Below are positions 19,783 through 28,232 of a stretch of 64,000 nt of DNA, piece after piece. Source of the stretch: VXPQ01 sp965248175. GTDB lineage: Bacteria; Bacteroidota; Rhodothermia; Rhodothermales; VXPQ01. The position numbers were made by a program, and so were the translations under genes. The stretch lies in NCBI GenBank assembly GCA_965248175.1, contig OZ252093.1, forward strand, positions 868,001 to 932,000. Reading direction: 5' to 3'. Within the stretch, counting starts at the first letter, position 1. Each line of letters begins with the position of its first letter. The notes beneath the pieces were generated by a model. The model ran no database searches and was not told where the DNA came from. It was given only the letters and a program-made list of their open reading frames with translations.

Positions 19783-20100
19783 CGTTATCAAACGAGGGAT
19801 TGAGAACAGATCGGGTCGATCCGTACGAAGGATGAATGCCGGCATAAACGATCGGAAAAGTGCTCCGCGTTATTCGTTCCGGCTTCACAATGGACGCTAA
19901 AGCGTCTGACGGGGGTACAATAAACTAGGTGGGATGAATGATCTGCCGTGGCCCAGACAGGAAAGATGGGCTGCTGAAACCAGGGAATTTCGATAGCGAG
20001 CACAGGGTAATAAATTGCTCACCAAGTGATAAGATAGGTTTTCCCGGCGGGAAGTCAAATTATCATTATGATAAATTACACAATGCATCTCTGAGCAAGC
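19783..20100. other. folC-rho intergenic region with AT-rich palindrome
   Basis: 318 bases without a gene, noticeably richer in A/T than its surroundings. It must hold the leftward rho promoter and leader and the end of the folC transcript. Seen: a small hairpin, TTCCC-GGC-GGGAA (20043-20055), and a perfect 15-base palindrome TTATCATTATGATAA (20062-20076). The palindrome resembles a binding site for a dimeric regulator; its half-sites are arranged opposite to the classical Fur box, so I do not call it one. No convincing U-tract terminator is visible. Confidence 0.4.
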
Positions 20101-21375
20101 TCATAGGGGCAGGTCTTCCGGACGCACTGCAATCCGATGTGAACCGGTCGTCAGCAACGTGTCCTCAGTAGATGCTTCGGCAAGGAAAGCCCGGATACCT
20201 TCCCGGATGGTGCAGGGCGCGCCGACCCGGGCGCCTGCGTTCTGAAGTACCTCTGCCAACTCCTCAGGGGCGCACATCCGGTCGGACACTGGCTTCACGG
20301 GTCGGACGTACGCACCGGCTTCTGCGAGCAGTTTCCCCATGGCCCCTGTATCTTTATCCCGCATGACGCCGAACAACACGGTCAAGGCGCTTCCCGTCTG
20401 CCGGAAAGCCTCCAGATGATGGAGGATCGCCGCCAGGGCATCCGCATTATGCGCTGCATCGGTCACCACAAGAGGCCGTTCGGCCAGCACCTCCCAACGG
20501 CCATGCAGTCCGCTTAGTGTGCAGACCTCTCGCATGCCCATGTGTACGGCGCGTTTGCCGATATGCAATAATTCCGCCCCCCGCAGTGCGGTCATGGCAT
20601 TCCGGATCTGATGTTTCCCCGCCAACCCCACGTGCAGGTCCTGAAAGGTTTGGCTCGGCGTGGATACCGTGACCGTCGATTCCGTCAATGCAATGGTTTT
20701 CGACAGCACCTGTACATCCCGTTCGACCCGGTGTACGGGAGCGCCGCGCGTTTCGGCAATTTCCTCGATCACTTCGACGGCAGGGGACCGGGCGCTCGTT
20801 ACCACGGGAATACCGGGTTTGACGATACCTGCTTTCTCCCGGGCAATGCGTTCGATGGTATGCCCCAGAAACCGGGTGTGATCGAGGCCGATGTCGGTGA
20901 TGATCGACAGCACCGGGGTGAGTACATTCGTGGCGTCGAGCCGCCCGCCCATGCCCGTCTCGACGACGACCAGGTCAGCGCCATGTTCTGCAAAGTACAG
21001 CAGGCTGAGCACGAATGTCAGTTCGAAAAAACTCGGTTGCGTTTTCTCGACAAGAGGCTGTGTGCGCTGCAGGGCGGCGGCCAGCCAGTTTTCCGGCGCG
21101 GCTTGTCCGTTGATCCGCATACGTTCCGTCACCTGCCAGAGGTGCGGCGACGTATGAAGCCCGGTGCGCAATCCCGCAGCGCGGCTCATTGCGGCAAGAA
21201 ACGATGCGGTGGACCCCTTGCCGTTCGTACCGGCCACATGCACGATATCGAACGTATCCTGGGGGCGTCCAAGCTCGTCAAGAAGCCTTTGCGTACGTTC
21301 GAGCCCCGGCTTCCATATCCCTTGCTCTGAAAATCGGGGGAGTTGTGCAAGCAGTGCGTCGATCTCGCGCATCAT
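20101..21375 (-). CDS. folC: Bifunctional dihydrofolate/folylpolyglutamate synthase FolC
   Basis: Adds glutamate to dihydropteroate and/or folates with ATP; a cytoplasmic Mur-ligase relative. The P-loop HVAGTNGKGSTASF, the SPHL substrate motif and the Omega-loop region are present, with VVTDAAHNADAL in the C-terminal domain. Predicted length is 424 residues. The frame runs upstream, but the ATG at 21375 overlaps the tsaE stop (ATGA) and precedes the conserved part; ATG 21372 is an alternative. Third gene of the porX-tsaE-folC unit. Confidence 0.93.
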   Translation of the reverse strand: MMREIDALLAQLPRFSEQGIWKPGLERTQRLLDELGRPQDTFDIVHVAGTNGKGSTASFLAAMSRAAGLRTGLHTSPHLWQVTERMRINGQAAPENWLAAALQRTQPLVEKTQPSFFELTFVLSLLYFAEHGADLVVVETGMGGRLDATNVLTPVLSIITDIGLDHTRFLGHTIERIAREKAGIVKPGIPVVTSARSPAVEVIEEIAETRGAPVHRVERDVQVLSKTIALTESTVTVSTPSQTFQDLHVGLAGKHQIRNAMTALRGAELLHIGKRAVHMGMREVCTLSGLHGRWEVLAERPLVVTDAAHNADALAAILHHLEAFRQTGSALTVLFGVMRDKDTGAMGKLLAEAGAYVRPVKPVSDRMCAPEELAEVLQNAGARVGAPCTIREGIRAFLAEASTEDTLLTTGSHRIAVRPEDLPL

Positions 21376-21809
21376 GGCGCAATCCCGCCGAAGTGGATGC
21401 TTCGTCCGTCTCCTGTTTCGTGCTTCATGCGGAACCGCAACGTTTCCGGGGGCAGCAGCGGCTCGATGCGCTCGGCCCACTCGATGATGCATACGCCGTG
21501 TCCATAGAAATACTCCTCATACCCGAGGTCGAAAAACTCGTCCAGCTTTTCAATACGGTAGGCGTCGAAATGATACACAGGCCATGTACCGCCGTCGTAC
21601 TCGTGGAGGATGGAGAACGTTGGGCTGGTAACCTGTTCGCTGGCCAATCCGAGCCCCTCGCACAGCCCTTGTGTAAACACCGTCTTTCCTGCCCCGAGAT
21701 TTCCGTACAGGGCGACCACATCCCCCGCCTGAAGCTGTTCTGCAACGGCGCGCCCGAGCCGGCGGGTTTCCGCGGCGCTGGAAGTGTGTGCAGGGAAAAG
21801 GTTCTTCAT
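21372..21809 (-). CDS. tsaE: tRNA t6A modification ATPase TsaE
   Basis: 145 residues, the usual TsaE size. It is the P-loop ATPase that works with TsaB/TsaC/TsaD to make N6-threonylcarbamoyl-adenosine in ANN-decoding tRNAs. The Walker A motif LYGNLGAGKT, the switch-like SPTFSILHEY and the VYHFDAYRI segment identify the family. Start ATG 21809 overlaps the porX stop by 4 nt; the frame also runs far upstream inside porX and was trimmed. TsaE helps set decoding accuracy, so its coupling to a secretion regulator is notable. Confidence 0.92.
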   Translation of the reverse strand: MKNLFPAHTSSAAETRRLGRAVAEQLQAGDVVALYGNLGAGKTVFTQGLCEGLGLASEQVTSPTFSILHEYDGGTWPVYHFDAYRIEKLDEFFDLGYEEYFYGHGVCIIEWAERIEPLLPPETLRFRMKHETGDGRSIHFGGIAP

Positions 21810-23362
21810 GCCTTGGGACGCAGGGTCACGACGGGTAGAATCATTTCTTCGAGCGAGGCGCCTCCGTGCTGCATCGTGTCCCGATACAGATTCTGGTAGT
21901 GGTGAAAATTCGTGGGGTACACGAAATAATAGTCTTCCTTGGCGATGATGTAATTTGTATTCGCCTCGTTTTTCGGGAGGCCGTACGCGTCGGGGTTCTC
22001 TACTAAAATCGCATGTTTCCCATCGCATTTCACATTGCGGCCATACTTGTAGCGTAGCGCCGTGGAGGTATTCCGGTCGCCATGGACTTTGGCGGAACGC
22101 AGGCTCCGGATAGCTCCGTGATCGGTCGTAACCACGATGGTGCATTCCGTTCGGGCAAATTCGGCAAAGGCCTGGTACAGCCAGGAATGTTCAAACCAGG
22201 TGCGCGTCAGGGCCCGGTAGGCCCGCTCGTCCGGGGCAATTTCCTTGAGCACGTCCGAATCGGAGCGGCTGTGCGCCAGAATATCCACGAAATTGATCAC
22301 GATGGCGCTAAGGTCCTGCGAGACAAACGCATCCGTCTGCCGGGCGAATTCGCGCCCGTCCCGCGACTTGACCAGCTTCTCGTAGCGTATTTTCGGATCG
22401 AGGTGACGCCGTTTCATCAAATCGCGGAGAAACTGCTCCTCGTTACGGTTTCGGCTGTGTTCGTCGTCCTCTCCGCTTTCCCACATTTCCCGGTAGCGTT
22501 TCGCAATGTCCGCAGGCAACAGGCCGCTGAAAATGGCGTTGCGGGAATACGGGGTCGCTGTAGGAAGGATCGAGTAGTAGAATTCCTTTTCTATATCGAA
22601 CAGGTCGTACAACAGCGTTTCAAACTCCAGCCACTGGTCGTAGCGCATGCAATCTATGACCAGAAAGATGACGGGCTTCCCGGATTCCATTTTCGGAATG
22701 ACGTATCTCGGAATCACTTCGTGCGAGAGGACCGGACGTTCTTCGCCCGGTCGCGCATGAATCCATGTTGCATACTGGTCTTCGATGAACCGGCCGAATG
22801 CCCGGTTCGCTTCCCGGTACTGATCCTCGAGAATCTTCCGGGCGCCTTCGTCGCCTTTCAGTTCGAGATCGTAATGCACCAGCTGTCTGTATACGTCCAC
22901 CCACTCCGAGTGCGTGAGCGGGTTCATGAGGGCCTGGGTAATCCGGTTGAACGACTGGAGATAATCGCGGGAGACCTTTTCCGTACGCAGCCGGCTATGA
23001 TCGAGCAGCCGCTTGATGGTGAGCAATATCTGGCTCGGGTTGACCGGCTTTGTCAGGTAATCGCTGATTTGTCCGCCGAGCGCCTCTTCCATGAGGCGTT
23101 CCTCTTCGCTTTTCGTGACCATGACCACCGGCGTTTCCGGGGCCTTCTGCTTGATTTCTTCGAGAATATCGATACCCCCCATGCCTGGCATCTGCTCGTC
23201 CAGCAGGATCACGTCGTAGCGTGTCTGATCCGCCTTCCCGATCGCGTCGGCGCCGTTGGTCACGCTGGTGACCTCGTATCCCTTCGTTTCCAGAAAGAGA
23301 ATGTGCGGACGCAAGAGGTCGATCTCGTCGTCCGCCCACAGGATTTTCGGTTTGCCGGGCAT
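21806..23362 (-). CDS. porX: PorX-type response regulator with PglZ domain
   Basis: 518 residues. An N-terminal receiver domain (residues 1-120) has the acid pair DDE (11-13), phospho-acceptor D55 in ILLDEQMPG and the conserved K in YLTKPVNP. A helical linker leads to a C-terminal PglZ/alkaline-phosphatase-like domain (from about 215 on: FLVIDCMRYDQW, TTDHG). This architecture defines PorX, which with the PorY kinase controls type IX secretion in Bacteroidota. There is no DNA-binding domain. The start at ATG 23362 follows from the receiver domain boundary; upstream codons to 23515 read as non-homologous. No por structural genes are in the window. Confidence 0.9.
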   Translation of the reverse strand: MPGKPKILWADDEIDLLRPHILFLETKGYEVTSVTNGADAIGKADQTRYDVILLDEQMPGMGGIDILEEIKQKAPETPVVMVTKSEEERLMEEALGGQISDYLTKPVNPSQILLTIKRLLDHSRLRTEKVSRDYLQSFNRITQALMNPLTHSEWVDVYRQLVHYDLELKGDEGARKILEDQYREANRAFGRFIEDQYATWIHARPGEERPVLSHEVIPRYVIPKMESGKPVIFLVIDCMRYDQWLEFETLLYDLFDIEKEFYYSILPTATPYSRNAIFSGLLPADIAKRYREMWESGEDDEHSRNRNEEQFLRDLMKRRHLDPKIRYEKLVKSRDGREFARQTDAFVSQDLSAIVINFVDILAHSRSDSDVLKEIAPDERAYRALTRTWFEHSWLYQAFAEFARTECTIVVTTDHGAIRSLRSAKVHGDRNTSTALRYKYGRNVKCDGKHAILVENPDAYGLPKNEANTNYIIAKEDYYFVYPTNFHHYQNLYRDTMQHGGASLEEMILPVVTLRPKA

Positions 23363-23571
23363 AGGGTTATGGTGTGTTGACGCTTGCTGCGGGGCGCGGC
23401 GGGGTACGGCGCGCGGGGACTTTTCCTCTGTATGTTCGTGTTGCGTTTTCCGTACTTCGCAACCGGCTTTCATACATTCGGGAAGGGGCTTCGTGTTCCT
23501 CTGAAAAGGCGACATTGTCGTACCTTATGCCCGGCACTACCTATTCCTGACGCAATACGCTCTACCGGATC

Positions 23572-25224
23572 ATGGCGCATCATGCCCTTGCAGGGAAGCC
23601 GGTTCCCCCCGATCTCATCGTCAACATTCCGCGGCTGATCGCCGCCTATTTTTCGGTCAGGCCGGATCCCCTGGAACCGGGGCAGCGCGTTGCGTTCGGC
23701 ACATCGGGGCATCGCGGCACGTCGTCCAGGGGGTCGTTCAACGACGATCACATCGCTGCGATATGCCAGGCCGTTACCGAGGTGCGCGCCGCAAACGGGA
23801 TCGATGGCCCGCTCCTGATTGGCATGGATACCCATGCCTTGTCGGAAGCGGCCTTTACGACAGCCCTCGAAGTGTTTGCGGCCAACGGGGTGACCGTGCA
23901 CGTGGAAAAGGGGCAGGCCTGCACGCCCACACCTGTGCTGTCGCATGCTATTCTCCGGCACAACGCACACCGTACAGGCGGTCTGGCGGACGGCGTAATC
24001 ATCACCCCGTCCCATAATCCCCCGGAGGACGGGGGGTTCAAGTACAATCCGCCTACGGGCGGCCCTGCTGACGCCGCAACGACCGGACAGATCCAGGATC
24101 GGGCGAACGAACTCCTTGAAACCGGCTTGCAGGGTGTCCGGCGCACGACGATCATGCAGGCCCGCAAGGCAAGCACGACCCGGGAAATCGACTTCATGAC
24201 GCCGTATGTGGAGGACCTCGCGCATGTTCTGGACATGGAAGCCATTGCGTCCTCCGGTCTGAAGATCGGGGCCGACCCCATGGGCGGGGCGGGGGCGGCG
24301 TACTGGGAGCCTGTTGCGGACCGGTACGGGCTCGACATCGAGGTGGTCAATCCTGTCCTCGACCCGACCTTTTCGTTCATGACGCTCGACTGGGACGGCA
24401 AAATCCGCATGGATTGCTCTTCGCCGTACGCCATGGCAAGTCTTGTCGGGCTGAAAGACCGGTTCGATATCGCGTTCGGCAACGATCCCGATTTTGACCG
24501 GCATGGCGTCGTTACGAAGACGAGCGGATTGATGCGCCCCAATCATTACTTGTCGGTGGCCATCGGATACCTGTTTCAACATCGCGCTCTCTGGCCCGAG
24601 ACCGCAGCGATCGGCAAGACCCTCGTATCCAGTTCCATGATTGACCGGGTAGCTCACGGCCTGGGACGGCGGCTTGCGGAAGTCCCGGTGGGGTTCAAAT
24701 GGTTTGTGGGCGGGCTGGTCGACGGGTCGTATGGTTTTGGCGGCGAGGAGAGTGCCGGGGCGTCGTTCTTACGCAAAGACGGTTCGGTATGGACGACCGA
24801 CAAGGATGGTATCATTCTCAATTTGCTTGCGGCAGAGATGACTGCTGTGACGGGCAAGGACCCTGCCGAACACTATGCGCTCCTGCAGGATCGTTTCGGG
24901 GCTCCCGTATACGAACGCATGGACGCGCCCGCCACCCGCTCACAGAAGGCGGTTCTTGCGAGCCTTTCTCCCGAGCAGGTGACCGCTGCCGATCTTGCCG
25001 GCGAGCCGATTGCCGCGAAGCTCACGCGCGCTCCGGGCAACGATGCTCCGATCGGTGGTCTCAAGGTGGTTACGGAGAACGGGTGGTTTGCCGCAAGGCC
25101 CTCCGGTACGGAAGAACTGTACAAGATTTATGCAGAGAGTTTCCTCGGGGAAGAACACCTCCGGCAAATTCAGGAGGAGGCGCAGGCTATAGTCCGGCGC
25201 GTGTTCGAGGATGCCGGGGTGTAG
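23572..25224 (+). CDS. pgm: Phosphoglucomutase (alpha-D-glucose phosphate-specific)
   Basis: Interconverts glucose-1-phosphate and glucose-6-phosphate, feeding glycogen, nucleotide-sugar and envelope synthesis. 550 residues. The active-site phosphoserine is S147 in ITPSHNP. The metal-binding loop NDPDFDRHG, the sugar-specificity loop GGEESAG and the C-terminal phosphate-binding loop RPSGTE are all present, giving the complete four-domain alpha-phosphohexomutase layout. It is divergent from porX across a 209-bp gap that must hold both promoters. Confidence 0.95.
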   Translation: MAHHALAGKPVPPDLIVNIPRLIAAYFSVRPDPLEPGQRVAFGTSGHRGTSSRGSFNDDHIAAICQAVTEVRAANGIDGPLLIGMDTHALSEAAFTTALEVFAANGVTVHVEKGQACTPTPVLSHAILRHNAHRTGGLADGVIITPSHNPPEDGGFKYNPPTGGPADAATTGQIQDRANELLETGLQGVRRTTIMQARKASTTREIDFMTPYVEDLAHVLDMEAIASSGLKIGADPMGGAGAAYWEPVADRYGLDIEVVNPVLDPTFSFMTLDWDGKIRMDCSSPYAMASLVGLKDRFDIAFGNDPDFDRHGVVTKTSGLMRPNHYLSVAIGYLFQHRALWPETAAIGKTLVSSSMIDRVAHGLGRRLAEVPVGFKWFVGGLVDGSYGFGGEESAGASFLRKDGSVWTTDKDGIILNLLAAEMTAVTGKDPAEHYALLQDRFGAPVYERMDAPATRSQKAVLASLSPEQVTAADLAGEPIAAKLTRAPGNDAPIGGLKVVTENGWFAARPSGTEELYKIYAESFLGEEHLRQIQEEAQAIVRRVFEDAGV

Positions 25225-25273
25225 GGGATAGGGGGCGCACCCACTCACTTTTCATGTTTAATCTGTTTCCTCC

Positions 25274-25936
25274 ATGTCGAACCAAAGCATAGGACTTTCC
25301 CCCGAACTCCACGAATACCTTGTCCGTCATGCGGTCCGCGAACCGGACGTGCTGCGGCGATTGCGGGAAGAGACGGCGTCCATGGAGGAAGCCGACATGC
25401 AGATTGCGCCGGAACAGGGGGCCTTCATGGCGATGCTCGTGCGCATGACAGGCGCCCGCCGCGCCCTGGAAGTCGGCGTGTTCACCGGATACAGTTCTAT
25501 TGTGGTCGCACAAGCGCTCCCGGACGACGGCCTCCTGACGGCGTGCGACGTGAGCGAGGACTATGCGAGCGTAGCCCGTCGCCACTGGCGCGAAGCGGGC
25601 GTGGAAGACAAAATCGAATTCCGTATAGGGGATGCGGCAGGTACGTTGCGGGCGTTGCTTGACGAAGCGCGCGGAGGCACGTACGATTTTGCATTCATTG
25701 ACGCCGACAAGGCGTCGTACGGGATCTATTACAAGCTGGTTTTGCAGCTACTGCGTTCGGGGGGCGTTGCCGCCCTGGACAATGTGCTGCGCAGGGGCCG
25801 CGTCCTCGACCCTGCCGAAGACGACATGGACACCCGCGCCATTGCGGCGCTTAACGACACGATTGTTCGCGACGACCGCGTGGACTGCTGTATGCTGCCC
25901 ATTGCAGACGGCGTAACGCTGGTGCGGAAGCGGTAA
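25274..25936 (+). CDS. Class I SAM-dependent O-methyltransferase
   Basis: 220 residues with the caffeoyl-CoA O-methyltransferase (Methyltransf_3) pattern: motif I ALEVGVFTGYSS, post-I LTACDVSED, motif DFAFIDADKASY with metal-binding acids, and DNVLRRG. These cytosolic Mg2+-dependent enzymes methylate catechol-like or small hydroxylated substrates in bacteria; the substrate is unknown here. The gene lies 49 nt after pgm and may be co-transcribed. Confidence 0.88.
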   Translation: MSNQSIGLSPELHEYLVRHAVREPDVLRRLREETASMEEADMQIAPEQGAFMAMLVRMTGARRALEVGVFTGYSSIVVAQALPDDGLLTACDVSEDYASVARRHWREAGVEDKIEFRIGDAAGTLRALLDEARGGTYDFAFIDADKASYGIYYKLVLQLLRSGGVAALDNVLRRGRVLDPAEDDMDTRAIAALNDTIVRDDRVDCCMLPIADGVTLVRKR

Positions 25937-25964
25937 GAGCGTATTCGCGGCGTACCTCGATATC

Positions 25965-27287
25965 CTACCGGTACCCTGCCGCGATTTTCGCAAGGTATCC
26001 CTGTATCTCCGACTCGGATACCCACCGTCCGCGCGCCATTACCCCGGCCCGGTCGAACACGCGCATCACATCCTCAAGGGGGTTGGTATTGAGCAGGAGG
26101 ATATCCGCCCGGCTTCCCGCTGTAATCGTTCCGACCGTGTCTTTTTCGTGCAGGTAGTCACCGACCGCACGGGTTCCGGAAACAAGGATTTCGTACGGCG
26201 ACATGCCTGCGTCCACCATGAGCGGCAATTCACGCACCAGCGAAAAACCCGGTACGCTGAATACCTGCGGAGAATCCGTCCCCATAAGGATGCGCGCGCC
26301 GGACTCGTTGAGTGCTCGCAGCAGGTCAATGCGCTGGGCTGCAATCCGGTCCTGGCGTTCCTGACTGAACCCATTGCTTGCCCGGCGCCGGTTTTGTGAC
26401 CGGGTCCACGAAGCCACCACATTCGGCGGCATATATTGTAACTCTTCGTAGTGCGCCATATCTGCCGCGGACGGTACGCCGAGGATGGTTTCCCAGAGCG
26501 CCATGGTTGGAATGACCCATACCCCATGTTCCTTCGTCATGGCGATGACGTTTTCGAGGCGTTCCGGATCGACGGCGTCTCCTCCGTCGGTCAGATATTC
26601 TATGTAGCCGTCAAGGTGGTCGACCGTTTGCTGCCCCATTTCGATGGCGTGGAGCAGTCCTACCTCGAAGGGGACATGCCCGATGAAGGCAATCCCTTCT
26701 TCTTTCGCGGCCTTTGCCATAGCGTCGTACTGCTCACGGGTGAGGCCCGGAAGCACCTTCAGATAATCCCATCCCTCGGCAACCTGCTCCCGCACGCGCT
26801 GGTCGGCTTGTTCGGGCGAGGAAATGGAGCTGCCACTGAAAGCAGGGCCTGCAAGATATAACGATGGGCCGAGGAGGCTTCCGTCCGCGGTGGCTTCCCG
26901 CATCGCCAGTTGGCCCGGTTCTCCAAGCAAGCCGCGCACGGTCGTAACTCCGTTGGCGATGTACAGAAACAGAATGGACGCGATGTATTCTTCGGATTCG
27001 TTTGGGGAGGGGACATGCCCGTGCATTTCGGCCAGACCGGGAATGAGGTATTTTCCTGTTCCGTCGATCCGCTCTGCCACCGCCGGGATATCCACTTCCG
27101 CAGCGGGGCCGACTGCCGTGATCCGGTCGCCCTCCACGAGCACTGTCCAGTCGGTTCGCACTTCTTCATCCGTCATGGGCAGGACGTTGACATGCTCGAA
27201 CGCGATCTGTGCCTGAACAGGGCGCGGTGCGGTCATGCATGCAACGAACATGCACACCAACGCAAGGAATGACGTAATTTGACGCAT
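25965..27287 (-). CDS. Secreted metal-dependent amidohydrolase
   Basis: 440 residues with an N-terminal export signal (MRQITSFLALVCMFVACM, cleavage near VQAQ; C12 and C17 make a lipoprotein possible). Metal ligands follow the amidohydrolase pattern: HGH in AEMHGHVPS, GHVPFE, TVDHLDG and GTDSP. This resembles imidazolonepropionase/prolidase-like exported hydrolases; the substrate is unknown. The start is fixed by a strong GGAGGT Shine-Dalgarno 7 nt upstream. Remarkably, the first dozen codons lie within a copy of a dispersed repeat (27252-27303). The gene diverges from ruvA across 202 bp. Confidence 0.85.
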   Translation of the reverse strand: MRQITSFLALVCMFVACMTAPRPVQAQIAFEHVNVLPMTDEEVRTDWTVLVEGDRITAVGPAAEVDIPAVAERIDGTGKYLIPGLAEMHGHVPSPNESEEYIASILFLYIANGVTTVRGLLGEPGQLAMREATADGSLLGPSLYLAGPAFSGSSISSPEQADQRVREQVAEGWDYLKVLPGLTREQYDAMAKAAKEEGIAFIGHVPFEVGLLHAIEMGQQTVDHLDGYIEYLTDGGDAVDPERLENVIAMTKEHGVWVIPTMALWETILGVPSAADMAHYEELQYMPPNVVASWTRSQNRRRASNGFSQERQDRIAAQRIDLLRALNESGARILMGTDSPQVFSVPGFSLVRELPLMVDAGMSPYEILVSGTRAVGDYLHEKDTVGTITAGSRADILLLNTNPLEDVMRVFDRAGVMARGRWVSESEIQGYLAKIAAGYR

Positions 27288-27303
27288 CGTATCGACCTCC
27301 ATG
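27252..27303 (+). repeat. Dispersed repeat, copy A (overlaps amidohydrolase start)
   Basis: About 52 bases aligning with copies at 28098-28154 and 31578-31642. The shared core on this strand includes GGAATGACGTAATTTGACG. This copy differs from copy B at about 8 positions. Read leftward, it supplies the amidohydrolase Shine-Dalgarno, start codon and roughly codons 1-12. The core contains two TGACG units at a 10-base period. Confidence 0.7.
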
Positions 27304-27489
27304 GGTAGATTGAGACAGAGGTTGTTCTGAACGGGGTAGTATACGAACCCTCGAACGAATCGTCTCGCGAAAACAAACAATACGTATTCCGCATAGAAGC
27401 AACCCGATCCATGCAGATTTTGCATAGTTCACCGGAATGCACGACGTTTACAGTGCTTCGTCCTGTATGAGAAGCACCTGCTAACTGCC

Positions 27490-28098
27490 ATGTACGCCTA
27501 CATTGCCGGCCAACTTGTTGAGAAGCAACCCACGCGCGCCGTGATCGATGTGCAAGGGGTGGGGTACGAATTGTTTGTCACCACCTCGACCTTCGAGCAT
27601 TTGCCCGAGGTCAACAAGCCGGTGCGTCTTTTTACCCATTTTCACGTGCGGGAGGATGCGGCGTTGCTGTACGGATTTTTTTCCGAACGGGAAAAACAGG
27701 TGTTTGAGGTGATGCTGAACGTCTCGGGCATCGGGCCGAAACTGGCGCTGGCCGCGCTCTCGGTGATGCGCCCGGACGACATCCGGACCTATGTAATGAA
27801 TGGCGATGAGGCGATACTGACGAGAATTCCGGGGGTCGGACGCAAAATGGCCCAGCGCATGATTGTGGAGCTGCAGGACCGTTTTGCGGCAATGGAATGG
27901 CCGGAGTCCGGCGCATCGGCAACTGGAGAAGGCGCGCCCGGTGCGGATCGATCTGCACGTGTCGATGCGCTGGCCGCGCTCGAATCGCTCGGATACACGC
28001 GGGCCGCTGCCGAGAAAGCCCTGAGCAAAGTTCTCCAGCGCCATCCCGAAACCGGGACCGTCGAGGAAATGGTGCGGTTCGTGCTCCGGGAGCCTTAG
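27490..28098 (+). CDS. ruvA: Holliday junction branch-migration subunit RuvA
   Basis: 202 residues. RuvA tetramers bind four-way junctions and load the RuvB motor. Domain I (MYAYIAGQLVEKQP..., OB-like), domain II with helix-hairpin-helix motifs (VSGIGPKLALAAL and IPGVGRKMAQRMI) and a flexible linker lead to the RuvB-binding domain III (ALESLGYTRAAAEKAL). ruvB and ruvC are not adjacent. The stop codon at 28096-28098 touches dispersed repeat copy B. Confidence 0.96.
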   Translation: MYAYIAGQLVEKQPTRAVIDVQGVGYELFVTTSTFEHLPEVNKPVRLFTHFHVREDAALLYGFFSEREKQVFEVMLNVSGIGPKLALAALSVMRPDDIRTYVMNGDEAILTRIPGVGRKMAQRMIVELQDRFAAMEWPESGASATGEGAPGADRSARVDALAALESLGYTRAAAEKALSKVLQRHPETGTVEEMVRFVLREP

Positions 28099-28154
28099 CA
28101 CACCATCGCAGGGAATGACGTAGTTTGACCCCTCGTATCGACTGCCATGCATGC
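28098..28154 (+). repeat. Dispersed repeat, copy B (after ruvA)
   Basis: About 57 bases beginning at the last base of the ruvA stop and ending CTGCCATGCATG. The core GGGAATGACGTAGTTTGAC is identical to copy C in reverse orientation and nearly identical to copy A. This copy lies between ruvA and accC and is noncoding, so it represents the family free of coding constraint. Confidence 0.75.
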
Positions 28155-28232
28155 AGTGAGACCAAAGCGTTGCGAAGAGGGGGTCATACACAACACCGAT
28201 TCTCCCAAACCTTGCCACAAAGGGCACGGCGC

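Noticed and set aside
20062..20076. TTATCATTATGATAA as a Fur box
   Set aside because: The half-sites are in the opposite arrangement to the GATAAT-based consensus, and rho is not an expected Fur target. It was kept only as an unassigned palindrome.
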